A stretch of 64,000 bases of DNA from Eopsaltria australis (taxonomy: Eukaryota > Chordata > Aves > Passeriformes > Petroicidae): assembly GCA_034509425.1 (NCBI GenBank), contig JAVTVJ010000143.1:4713001-4777000 (forward strand). Reading direction: 5' to 3'. The stretch's first letter is position 1; the number at the start of each line of letters is the position of its first letter. Below are positions 51,001 to 61,250 of this stretch, one piece after another. The notes below the pieces were generated by a model. That model searched no databases, was not told the origin of the DNA, and saw only the letters and a program-made list of their open reading frames with translations. The translations under genes were made by a program, and so were the position numbers.

Positions 51001-53179
51001 CCTGTTCACTCAGACTTCAGAAATCATTGCACAGAAGGGGGATGGCTACTCACTACATCAAACTTACCTTTTCCTCATAACTTATGGTAGAACATACCTT
51101 GGACTTAATGCTTTTCTTTCCTATGTCTTTGGGTATTTCACAGAGGTTTTTATCTAAATTACCAAATGATCCAGTCTCGTTTACTATTTGTCTATTTGTC
51201 ATTTTGTTTGCAACAATGCAGAAGACCAGGATGTCTCTTCCTCCATGCTTAGAAGAGGATCAAATTATATTCTCATTTCTTTTCAAATACCTCACCTTGG
51301 CAGAAGCAACCTGAACAGATATGGAATGTTAAACAGGGAATTAATCTGTACACCCTGAAAAAGCACCAGAGCAAAATTACACACGCATTTGACAAAAAGA
51401 ACATAAAAAATCATTTAAAAAGGAAAATAAGTTTAATTTTTTTTTCCTTTTGTTAAAGATTTCACCTGTTAAATGATAGTTTAGGGATTTAATGAAAAAT
51501 CTACAGAATGGGACAAATGAAAAAAATTAATAATAAAAAAAGAAATTAATATGCAGAATTATGAGGCCAACCAAGAAACATGCCTGTGAATATCAATAAA
51601 GAGAGAAGAGGTAGAGAGCACCAGAAGCTTGATGCTTTTGAATATATATACTCTCTCTTGATTTACATTGAAAGAAATTACCATATTTTATTTATTTAAA
51701 ATATATTTCAAAAGACCAACAGAAAGAAAGAGATACCAACGTTTTACCTGAAGTTCTCTACAAGGCAGTAATTTATTACAAATGCAGAAATTTAGTTACA
51801 AAAAGTAACCAAAATTAAAAATTTTAATGGTAGCTTTTCTTAAATGTTTGCCCTGATTTACCAAGAATCATTTCTGTGTTTAAAGTACTTCTTTTCAGTT
51901 TTAAAATTAGATCAAGCTCCTCCTGCTACAAACTTGCTACAGAATTTCCAGTTGAAATAAACAATTGTCAAGTAAAATGAGCTTTAAAACTGCAGGAGTA
52001 TGAAGAAAACACTTTTGCTAGCCGTAAATACCTTACATTGCAAAAAAAAAGTTTCAAGGAAGGTATTAATGTACTTTATTCTAAATTAAGTACAGTTCAG
52101 TGCACTTTTATGTGCTGTAATATGATCACACATTTGGCAGGTGTGGCAGAAGATTTCCTAAGTCAATGTAACGTTTCCAGCTGCTGATAGCCAGGATAAT
52201 TTTATTGTTCTGTTGGTTCAAGCTGCTGTGTCTCAAAAAATGCTGCTGGTTTTCCCTTGTCTACTTTAACTGTCATGTGCTCAGAAAGGCAGGATGGCAA
52301 ACAGTATCATTAGTAAATATTTTAATATTACAAATATGTCATACTTGTTTGCAGGACACTTGGAATTACTTTGGATCCCAAAGAACAAGCTTTCAGGGGC
52401 TCAGAGACAAAAAAATATCGGAACCTTACACTTTCTTAAACTTCTTCTTAGGTGACAAATGTTGATAAAAATGAAGACATCTATACTCTTGTCTTCTATT
52501 CGCCTTCCCAAAACAATTATGTTTTCTTTAGATACAGTTCTAAAACACTTTTTCTCCCAATGCACAAAATTTTCTGCTGGCTTCTGTTGAACTTTTATTT
52601 CACCCAATGCTTACTCTTAATATCCACTTCATAAAGTGCATTTGTATCATTACATGCATTGAGCACTGTAGCTTTACAACTATTCAAAGAATAGATTAAA
52701 AACTCACTGAGCTTTATAACAGGGCTTTTTTTTTAAAAAAAAAAAAACAACAGATTATACAGAAAGCCTCTCACCAGGGAACCCAGAAGAGGCCCTGTGG
52801 TGTTTCCACACCCAGTCAATTAAAGGATTACTACTATTAAAAAACAAGTCTTTCTTTGGGACTATAGATTTAAGCGCATTATCTGAAATTGGTAGGGATC
52901 ATCTTCGCTTGTAAAATGCCAGTAGGCTTACTGACAGCAAATTTTGAGCCAGGCATCTTGGAGACCAGCACAAAAAGCCTGAGTGGCTTCTGTATTAAGA
53001 CAAAACACATCCTATACCAGCTTCTACTAAAGCAGAAATGTAATTCCTGTATTTTGAGTTTTCTTTTGATAGGGTCATTTATCAGCAAAAAACCCCTTCC
53101 ATTTTCTCTTCAATGACTAAGCACTTGTGTCCAAACTGGAAAATAGATCTCGTTTGTTGTGTGTAAGGCAATAGTTCCT
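48001..53179. other. Unique AT-rich non-coding DNA, no gene seen
   Basis: No gene or transposon recognised. The most AT-rich part is about 51.35-52.13 kb, full of A and T runs. At 52726-52747 a T9 run is followed directly by A13, a self-complementary AT block. Frames up to 115 codons occur without motifs. Confidence 0.6.
52726..52747. repeat. T9-A13 self-complementary homopolymer pair
   Basis: Nine T are followed at once by thirteen A, giving a 9-bp perfect palindrome. Such blocks are flexible and easily unwound, and lengths may be misassembled. Confidence 0.9.
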
Positions 53180-53241
53180 ACAAAAAAAAACCCAAAAAAC
53201 AAAACAAAACAAAAAACCCACAAAAAAAACCCCACAAAAAT
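53180..53241. repeat. A/C-rich low-complexity tract
   Basis: About 60 bp of CAAAAAAAAACCC, AAAACAAAAC and CCCCACAAAAA words with no G and no T on the plus strand. Confidence 0.9.
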
Positions 53242-54066
53242 TTATTTGACTATGAAAACTATGTGGGCACAGCACAAAATATGGGTTTTTTTTTTCCAGT
53301 TTTGATTTTATATGCATCCAATACTGACACTAATTAAATGTCAGCAAGGTGTTCACTGTTTTTATATCATGGAGTGGTGTAAATGCTTTGGTAGCTAGAG
53401 GCCAGTAGGTTGATAGAAATCAAGCAGCCATGTGAAGAACAGAACAAATAATGTGTGAATCACACAGTGTGATTTAAGGCCTGCACAGCTTTTATCATCA
53501 CTGAGGACTGGAAAAGGCAGAAAATTGGGGAATACAATAGGACAGACTTTTATATAGAAATCATGTGAAAGATAAGTAACAGATACAGGCACACACACAC
53601 TTCAGGCCCAGCCTCTGCCTTTAGTGACATTAACTCAATCCACAGCAACACTTTAGGACTCAGTTTGACTACTGTGGCTCACAGATTGGCCAACCACAAA
53701 CCAAAATTGCCAGGAAAGATGGTGCAATTTCTGTCTACAGCCACCTCTGGATTAAGTACTGTTTTAGGGCTCTCACAGCCTTAATTTACTTAAGCAGTAT
53801 TGCAAAAGGTAACAAATACGGTTGGCATTTGGCCTCTAACTGTCTGTCGTTCATTATTTCCTCACAAAGGTCAGAACAGAAGCTTTATTCCTAAAAACAG
53901 CTTCAAGCAAAGCATTTTTGGGGGGGGAAAAAGCTTCAGAGACAGGTTCTACAGCTTTATCTGAATGAATGAGTCCTGTACTACCTCTTGATTTCACCAA
54001 CTTGAGCAGAGAAATTCAGCAAAAGGGTTTTCCTAAAGATACTCCCAGCATATCAAGAAGGTAACA
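53242..54066. other. Unique spacer between two A/C-rich tracts
   Basis: No gene recognised. It contains a T9 run at about 53286, a CA x 6 run at about 53589-53600 and a G8 run with flanking A at about 53920. Otherwise it is ordinary unique sequence. Confidence 0.55.
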
Positions 54067-54214
54067 GGAAAACAAAAAAAAAACATAACCAAAAACCAAA
54101 ACAAACAACAACAACAAAAAACAAAACAAAACAAAAAAAAACCCACCAAAAAAACCCCCCAAAAAACCCCAAAACAAAACAAAAAACAGCAACAAAAAAA
54201 AACTAAAATAAAGA
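54067..54214. repeat. Long A/C-rich low-complexity tract
   Basis: About 148 bp composed almost entirely of A and C on the plus strand: CAAAA and CAACAA words on the left, then AAAACCC blocks including CCCCCC and CCCC at 54141-54170. On the minus strand this is G/T-rich with GGGG, GGGGGG and GGTGGG runs separated by T6-T7. Frames translating it give Phe/Leu/Val/Cys/Gly-rich strings that mimic membrane proteins but are artefacts. Confidence 0.92.
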
Positions 54215-56625
54215 TACACCCTTTGGCCAAAGAAATCAAGGCTCAAGCATTATCCATGAACACACCTCTCTCTCTGTTAAACGTGGTTCAGTAGCTGACA
54301 GGATCAAAAGTAGCTGTGATCTGGATGTGCCTGCATTTTGAAAAGAAAAGAAAAAAAAAGAGCAGATGGATGAAACAAAGTATTTAAGCAGCTTACTTTA
54401 CAGTAATACTAAATTTTTTCACTTGATGAGCAAATACTGAATTAGTTATGAGTCCTGCCATGGCAGGTGGCACCTGTAGTTTTGAGTAGCATAGAAAACA
54501 TATTTAACAATACCTGGAAAGCTTAGATAAAATAAGGAAGTCAATTACGAAGGCTGGGACATATTTTGAGCCACCTTTGAAATAATACAACTACAGAAGT
54601 TAAAAAAAAAATGGGATGCATGCAGGCTTAATTAACATTACTAAAAATTAGAATGATGTGATCAGAACAGTGCTGATTTTGTATACATAGATTAAATATC
54701 TCAGTGTTCACTATTACACATAAATTCTTTGTAGAATATATTTTATCATCATTTATCCCACAGCGGGGTCCTTTTACTTGTGCTTTTTAAGTCTTTTTAT
54801 CTTGATTACAGAATATAGAACCACACAGTAAGCTCTTTTGTCCAGAAATACACAATGTTTATGTAAGCTAAAGCAGTAAAAGCTCTCTAGTAAAGCTCAC
54901 TGAAAAGTAGGGTATATAAGACAAGAGGTGGGATTTAACATTTTTCAATGACACACATAGTCCTAATACCTTTAATTTTCCTGATCGGCCTCAGACAGAC
55001 AAGACCTAAATAACATTCAGGAGAGTTACTGGTCCTGATCATGCTGCTCATGCGAAATACACAGGATCAGAGATTTCTGTGATGAGAAAATCTCACACCC
55101 TTACTAATGGGCCAATTTTGGAACCTTTTCATCTACAAATCGAGGAGTTACTTACATGACTTATCAACCTGCACAGGCAAAGCCCAGCAGGGAAGAAAGC
55201 ACTACAATACCCTATTCTCTTCACCTATTATCTTCACCTAACCCAGGCAGAGTTCTAAACAAATGTCTTTGGTTTTGTCAGCAGCCTCGTTTGTGTAGCC
55301 ACAGAAAGAGAGTGGGCCATGAGGATATCCTGTGATCCAACCTTGACCAGGCCATCTGAAGCCCACTAATCACCACTCAACCTTGGTCCTAATTAGTTCT
55401 CTCTGAAGTTATACACATACAACCTGTTTTTCTTGGTTAAGGAATTGTTCACAAGAATCTGAAAACTTACCCGCAAAAATATCAGTGAAAAAAACTGTAC
55501 CTTCCTCTGCTAGTTCAAAATTAACCCAGATGGTTTTCAATGGAAAACAGCCCCCAGTTAAGCAATGCAAGAGGTACCTGTGCTCCATCACATGAAACTT
55601 CAAGCCACACACACACAAAAATAATCCCTGGGACAACATGGTTTAGTGCACATGGTCAGGTAAAATGCCTCAGGGTAACAAATACATTTCTCACAACATC
55701 CTTCAAGCATTTCCAGAAACAAGGGGCAATGCAATGCCACTACCTAGAAAAAAAGAATGTGTTCATAACCTTGTGTTTAACTGGCCCACAAGCATTGTTT
55801 CCACTGCTTTTGTCCAATTTGCTCATGATCCTGGCAAAAATGTAATCTAAAATGATTTCTAACTTCTCTACTCCACCCCCTGTGAAGTACAGTACTCACT
55901 CTATCTGAAAAATTAGCTTATCATTAGATCCGTGGTAAATTCCCTCACAGATGGTCTTTCTTTATCTTTTCAGTGCCTTAATTGGATCTTTATTTAGTGG
56001 TGATCAAGCTTAATAAAGGTCCATTTCACAAGACATCCTTCTTACAGTTATCACATTGTCTACTAATTTTGTTTTCAATCCTAAATATTCTTTTAGGAAT
56101 GTTTCTTTAAATATGCTAAATTTACATTCAAACACTTTCTAATGCAGTTTTGCATACTCTCAGAATGCAATAAAAACTTTTCAGATAAACAGACTGCATT
56201 TGTTAGAGATTAAACACATGGGAACATTTAAGACAGCCTTTATCCCACCATTTTTATTGCCACATTTTCCTTAATTTCTAGTTTTCACACTAAATCTTCA
56301 TCCAATACTTACCTGCACATTTAAATTTCATATTAATTTTTCTCTAGGATTTTTCACAATTACAAGTTATCAGAAATCACAGGCATATAGTAGTTATACC
56401 CTTGTAAATTAAATGCATCAAAATTTGGTCTGCCATAGTAGTGATTAACCAAAATCATCTTCTACGGTTATTCTGTCCAGAAATCTCAACTAAATTGCTT
56501 AAGAAAAATTCAGTGCAATTCCTTCTTCAAAATTAAATCAGAAGGAAAAGTTAAGGTTTGCTGCATCTGGGAAATAATTTCTTGAATTGTGCAGTCATTG
56601 GTTAGAAAAATAAATACATGGTTAG
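54215..56625. other. Unique AT-rich non-coding DNA, no gene seen
   Basis: No gene recognised. A GAAAA-type run is at 54341-54360 and a short AC run at about 55606-55616. About 55.88-56.55 kb is AT-rich unique sequence running up to the short CR1 copy. Confidence 0.58.
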
Positions 56626-56697
56626 GAATCACAGAATCACAGGATGGGTAAGGTTGGAAGGAATCACTCTGGGGCATCGGGTCCAATCTCCCAGCTC
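56626..56697 (-). mobile_element. Short CR1 3'-end copy
   Basis: GGAATCACAGAATCACAGGATG is the CR1 terminal octamer region in antisense. It is followed by GTAAGGTTGGAAGGAATCAC and GGGTCCAATCTCCCAGCTCA, equivalent to the usual GAGGTTGGAAGGGACCAC and GGTCCAACCCCCCTGCTCA. Only about 72 bp is present before unrelated A/C-rich sequence. The sequence matches CR1 well, so the copy is relatively young but extremely 5' truncated. Confidence 0.88.
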
Positions 56698-59597
56698 AAA
56701 AACAAAACCAAACAGAATCCAGGATGTTGCCTTCACCCTATTTGGGAAATTTACTTCAATACATTGCTGTTTTGTGGTAGTACATGTGCTTCTAACAAAA
56801 ATACTGCTGCTTTCTGTAATAATGTAATCTCCTTCATAATCCCTAGGACACCAGGATTTCTTTCTCCCAGCTTGCAATGAAGATAAGAAATCTTCCACAG
56901 CAATCCAGGGCTACAAACTATTCCTTCCAGAAGCCTCCTATATTATCACTTCCAAAGCTGTGTAACACACTAAATTCTGACAGGATTAGCTTGGTATCAA
57001 CTGTAACATGAACTAATGAACATCTAATGAAGTAGCCCAAAGCCCCTGTGATACATAAGCAGATAATTAGATAAGTTTCCCTTCCACTTGCTCATCACCC
57101 AAATATTTTGCCTCTTAGAAAATTGTGGGATTTCACAGGCAAGCAGAAACTGAGGAGAGGGACCTAGAAATAAGTGAAATATTGTATAAAAACTATATAA
57201 GCTGCTTATACTTCTTTGAAAACACTATTAGCTGAATATCTTAATCATTGGACACTTCTAGATCCTTGAAAATATAACCCTAATTCTCTTTCTCAGATGA
57301 GATTTATGCCAGAATCCTCAAAAGGGTTTCAGTATTGCTCCATCCACAACTGCAATGCCTGATTTTAAGTGTCCTGCAATGTAATGGAAATCAGCACTTG
57401 GAGACAGAGGAAATTGCATTAGATGGACTGATATGGGTGAGATATTCAGCTGCAGCACTCTCCTGGTGAGTTTTAGCACATAATATTGTAAAGGATTAGT
57501 TTTAGTGAAGACATATGCCTACAAATTTGCAGTGCATTCAACAAAAGGCACGTTGGGTTTAGTGTTGGTGGAATTTGGTGCTGTTTGGTAGCAGCCAAGA
57601 ATTCTCCTGTGCTTTGTGAAGTGTTATGTCAGGTTAGCACTGTTATTACACAGTCAGACTGCAGCAGAATGCAGAGGTCCCAATTAAGGAGGAATGAAAG
57701 GACAATGAAACAGCACTCAGGATTTTCAGTTAATACCATGCATTAAATACCACAGGGGGAAATGTAAAGCTGCTTGCTGGAGACACTTAAAAGGGCAACA
57801 AAGATTGGCACTACAGATGCCATGCAGTCAGCAGTGCAAGCAAATAAGCAAATAAGGTGCGGTCTACAAAGTTAAAGAAAATAATCCCACAGCACAAGAG
57901 AGGGAACAATGGAACATCAGTATAACAAGATGAAAAATATTTTAAAAGATACACATGTTGCAAGCCAGTATTTGTTGAGACTAGAAGGAAGATGACTGGA
58001 GCTGTCAAGACATGAAATGATAAGGGCCTGAGTGAGAGCTCTGGTCATGTGAATGGAAAACAAAGGCTGAATCAGACTGAGACTGAGCAGGAAGGAGTAA
58101 ATGTACCATGCTAGCAATAGCAGAAAGAGAAAGAAAAATGAAAAGGCAATGAAGTCTAGTGTGGAATAACGTGTATGATCATGTACATTCTGCCCTGATA
58201 TCATGGCATTTAAGGTAACAACATTTTAGATCTGGTTCTCATTGGTAGTTCCAGCTTCCTTACCAGATACCTTTGGCAAAGCCAGGCTGAGAAGACAAAT
58301 GAGGTGCTGGAAGGAGGCTGTGCAGCTGGTGCTGCAGGTACAAGGTGTCTCCTCAAGGCTTTCCTAAGAAAGTCTTTGAAGACACAGTTCTGCTAGAAAT
58401 ACACTCTTCATACTTTCCGTTTCTTTCTCTAAGTCCTTCTTGCGCTGACAAAAGAACATCCACCACAATTCTGATGGAGACTCCCAGTGTTATATTGCAA
58501 TCTTCCTCTAGACCATTCCTGGTATGGTCTGCATTAAAATCTTTTCAATCAGTTTAAAAAAAAACCCTGAATTGTGAGGGCAGATAATTTCATATTTTAG
58601 GCAACTAAATAAAGCTTAATGCTTTTACCAAAAGAAAAATTGATAGAAGACAATTAGCAAAATGCATTTAATTTTCAGAAGTCTATTCTGTCTTCCTTTC
58701 TGACTAGAAAACTGTGTGCAGTTCCAAACAGTATTTTAATTCTTGACCCACTCTCAAATGACTCAGGGTTATCCCATTGATCAACGGTTTCATAAGAATA
58801 TGTTAAAACTTGGAGGAATGAAAACCTCAGTGTTAAAGAACACTCACTCCAAAGGCTGTATGTCATTAAAGACAACACCATTCTTCTCAAAGAAGACATC
58901 TTTGGCATTTTTCATTAAAAAAACCCCAAACATAAAATCAGTTCAGGGTCATTTGTAAAATCTGACTGAGGCTGAATGCATTAGGATCAACTTTTCCCCA
59001 AATTCTCCTGAATTAAGAAATGTGAAGGCACATCCCTGTTTTCTTTGCATCTTAACTGCTGGTGACCCTAAACTCATGTTTTGAGATGACTTTCAGACGT
59101 AAAATCTTTACAGAAACTGTACAAGGATTATATTGATTTATGTGACCACGTGCTGGTCTTTGAATGATTGGTGGGATAAGTTTGGCAACCATGAAGCATA
59201 TTGTTAATGAGAAATTAGAGGTTGTGAAATTTTAAAAAGGGATGGTGAGCCCCAAACTCTTATTCATCAGCTACACCAGCTGGACAGGCAGGGGTGAGAT
59301 ACATTTTTCAAGCAAAAAGCAGGCTGCAGCACATTCTGAGTCAGGAATCTATGGAGAAGTTGCACAATTCAGTTATACAGTAAACAGTCAAGAGAAAATA
59401 AAAATAGAAGAAAGAAATACATAAATCCACTACAGCAGAAACTGACAGGGTCTTTAATTTTGTTATGTTTAAATGTCTTCTTCCTGAAATTAATAGCTTT
59501 ATACTCCCCCCCTTGTAAAAATACAATGCACAAAAATGAAAGGAAAAAGTCATAACTTAAACTAGCCAAGATTATTTTACACAGATGTATCTAATTT

Positions 59598-59619
59598 AAA
59601 AAAAAAAAAAAAAAAAAAA
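59598..59619. repeat. A22 homopolymer
   Basis: Twenty-two consecutive A residues follow ATCTAATTT. No AATAAA and no recognisable retroposed body precede it, so it is recorded as a simple repeat. Confidence 0.93.
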
Positions 59620-60586
59620 GAAATCTGAGTTTTGTTGATTGCTAAAAATTTTGAACAAAAAGAAAATCAAAATTTCACCCTGCCAAACACTATGGTAACG
59701 TGAATTTAGAAGTCACAGCATAAAATTGAGCTACTGGCAGTGGCTGCCACCACCACTAAGACACTTTGGTGCTTTACTAGTAGACTAAGCTATTTTTTTT
59801 CATTATGAAACACAATAGAATTGACATCATGTTGAACACACAAAATCCCCAGCACTTCCATGGAATCACTGAGGGACAGGCTCCCAAGGACTGCAACATT
59901 TTCCAGCAGCCGCCTGGTCCTGACAGGAACAAGAGTGTAAACCGAGGATCGGGTGTGATACAATTCAGATACACTGTATGAGAACAGCATTTAATTTAAT
60001 CTGCAAACAATTACTGCTAAAGCTGCTTTTGTGCAGTGGGTTTTAATTCCTGGGATGTGAAGTCATGAAATGGTGCTCAGCAGAGCAGAAAGGTGAGCAG
60101 CATCCTGTTAAGTGAAAGCAAAGAGGCCATTTTACGGATGGCTCCATAAGCTGGGGCCTGTGTCCCCAACAAAGGGCTCTGATTCCCAGCCACATTCCCT
60201 CCCAACCCACCCCAATCACCAGCTGGAAAGTAACTTCACACAAACAATGGTTAAGCCTCTGACTTGTGGCTTGAAGCGATTTCTTTGTCAGACTTTTGTC
60301 TGCGGACATAATTAGTTGTTTGCCAGGGAATTTCTTGGCACAGCCAAATGCTTGTAAATCCAGCACGGATTTATTTCTACCCATTGGGAAAAGGGGTCCA
60401 AAATACTTTATTGTCAGAAGCCACTAAATTAAGGATATAATTAATTAGAAAGTGTCGCTTGAAGGTATTGGTGCCATTTCTGGGATGCTCGTGAGGGAGT
60501 TCCATAAAAACAGAAAGAGGAAGTAGAAATGTTAACTATTTATTTGTACCTAACACACCATTTATCAGGGTTGCTCCAAGCCCTAG

Positions 60587-60601
60587 ATTTGCATAATGAT
60601 G
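60587..60601 (-). promoter_or_regulatory. POU octamer with adjacent SOX-like half site
   Basis: The plus strand reads ATTTGCATAATGATG. Its complement CATCATTATGCAAAT matches the SOX-OCT composite layout (CATTGTTATGCAAAT) at 13 of 15 positions, with a perfect octamer and two mismatches inside the SOX half. It sits in a transposon-free block. A single motif match is weak evidence, so treat it as a candidate only. Confidence 0.3.
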
Positions 60602-61115
60602 TGTGGCACTGAGCCATGCCTGGTACCTGGAAAACCTCGGAGACTTTCCTTAGTTTGCAGGAACAGGAAAAGGAGCCCCTAGATTGCAACGAGTATGGTT
60701 GGATCTGAAGCACATGTCAAGCAGTTCTTTTTTATTTCTTGTGAACATATAACCTGAGAATGTGGCAAAACATAGAGCAGGAATTTCAGGGACATTTGTG
60801 ACTGGAGTTTTGGGCAGGGCAGAGGGGAGTTTTGGAGTTTTGGATGCTGCTGCAGTCCCTGTGCTGGTCTCAGGGGCAGGAGGGCAGATCTGTGCTGCTG
60901 TCAGTGCTGTGACTGTTCACCTGCCCAGACAAACTTCTCAGAGGAGTCAGCTGAAAATCCACCAGTTCTTGTGGAAAAGGCCACACCAGAAACTCCAGAA
61001 TATCAGCAGAGCCTGCATTTGTCTTTAGAATGGTGTACTTAATAATCACACCTGTAAACTGCAGTGAAGCTGAAGATACTGCACAGGTGATCTGCTGGCT
61101 AAATGGGACACGGAG

Positions 61116-61250
61116 TCATGGAATCACAGAATCACAGAATCACAGAATGGATTGGGTTGGAAGGGACATTTAGGGGTCCATAGGCAGGGACACTCTCCAC
61201 TATCCCAGGTTACTCCAAGCCCCATCCAACCTGGCCTTGAGCACTTCCAG
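61116..61250 (-). mobile_element. CR1 3'-end copy with internal deletion
   Basis: On the plus strand: three tandem copies of the antisense octamer (ATCACAGA), then GGATTGGGTTGGAAGGGAC, GGCAGGGACACTCTCCACTA, CAGGTTACTCCAAGCCCC and ATCCAACCTGGCCTTGAGCA. All are landmarks of young passerine CR1. Between TTTAGGGGTCC and ATAGGCAGGG the usual ATCCAGTTCCAACC part is missing, so about 20-25 bp has been deleted. The copy ends after CACTTCCAG and is strongly 5' truncated. It cannot encode protein. Confidence 0.95.

Larger units (their letters stand above)
56698..61115. other. Unique non-coding DNA with candidate conserved blocks
   Basis: No gene recognised. A22 homopolymer at 59598-59619. 59.09-59.23 kb is unique and contains a perfect CACGTG E-box (59147-59152) and an ATTGG inverted CCAAT. 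60.40-60.66 kb is unique and contains a POU octamer composite (60587-60601). About 60.79-61.04 kb is GC-richer and repeats GGAGTTTTGG-like words near 60.80-60.85 kb. Frames here reach 113 codons without motifs. Confidence 0.55.

Noticed and set aside
54016..54246. Phe/Leu/Val/Gly-rich minus-strand frames resembling membrane proteins
   Set aside because: They are translations of an A/C-only low-complexity tract.
59598..59619. A22 run as a retroposon tail
   Set aside because: No polyadenylation signal or recognisable body upstream.
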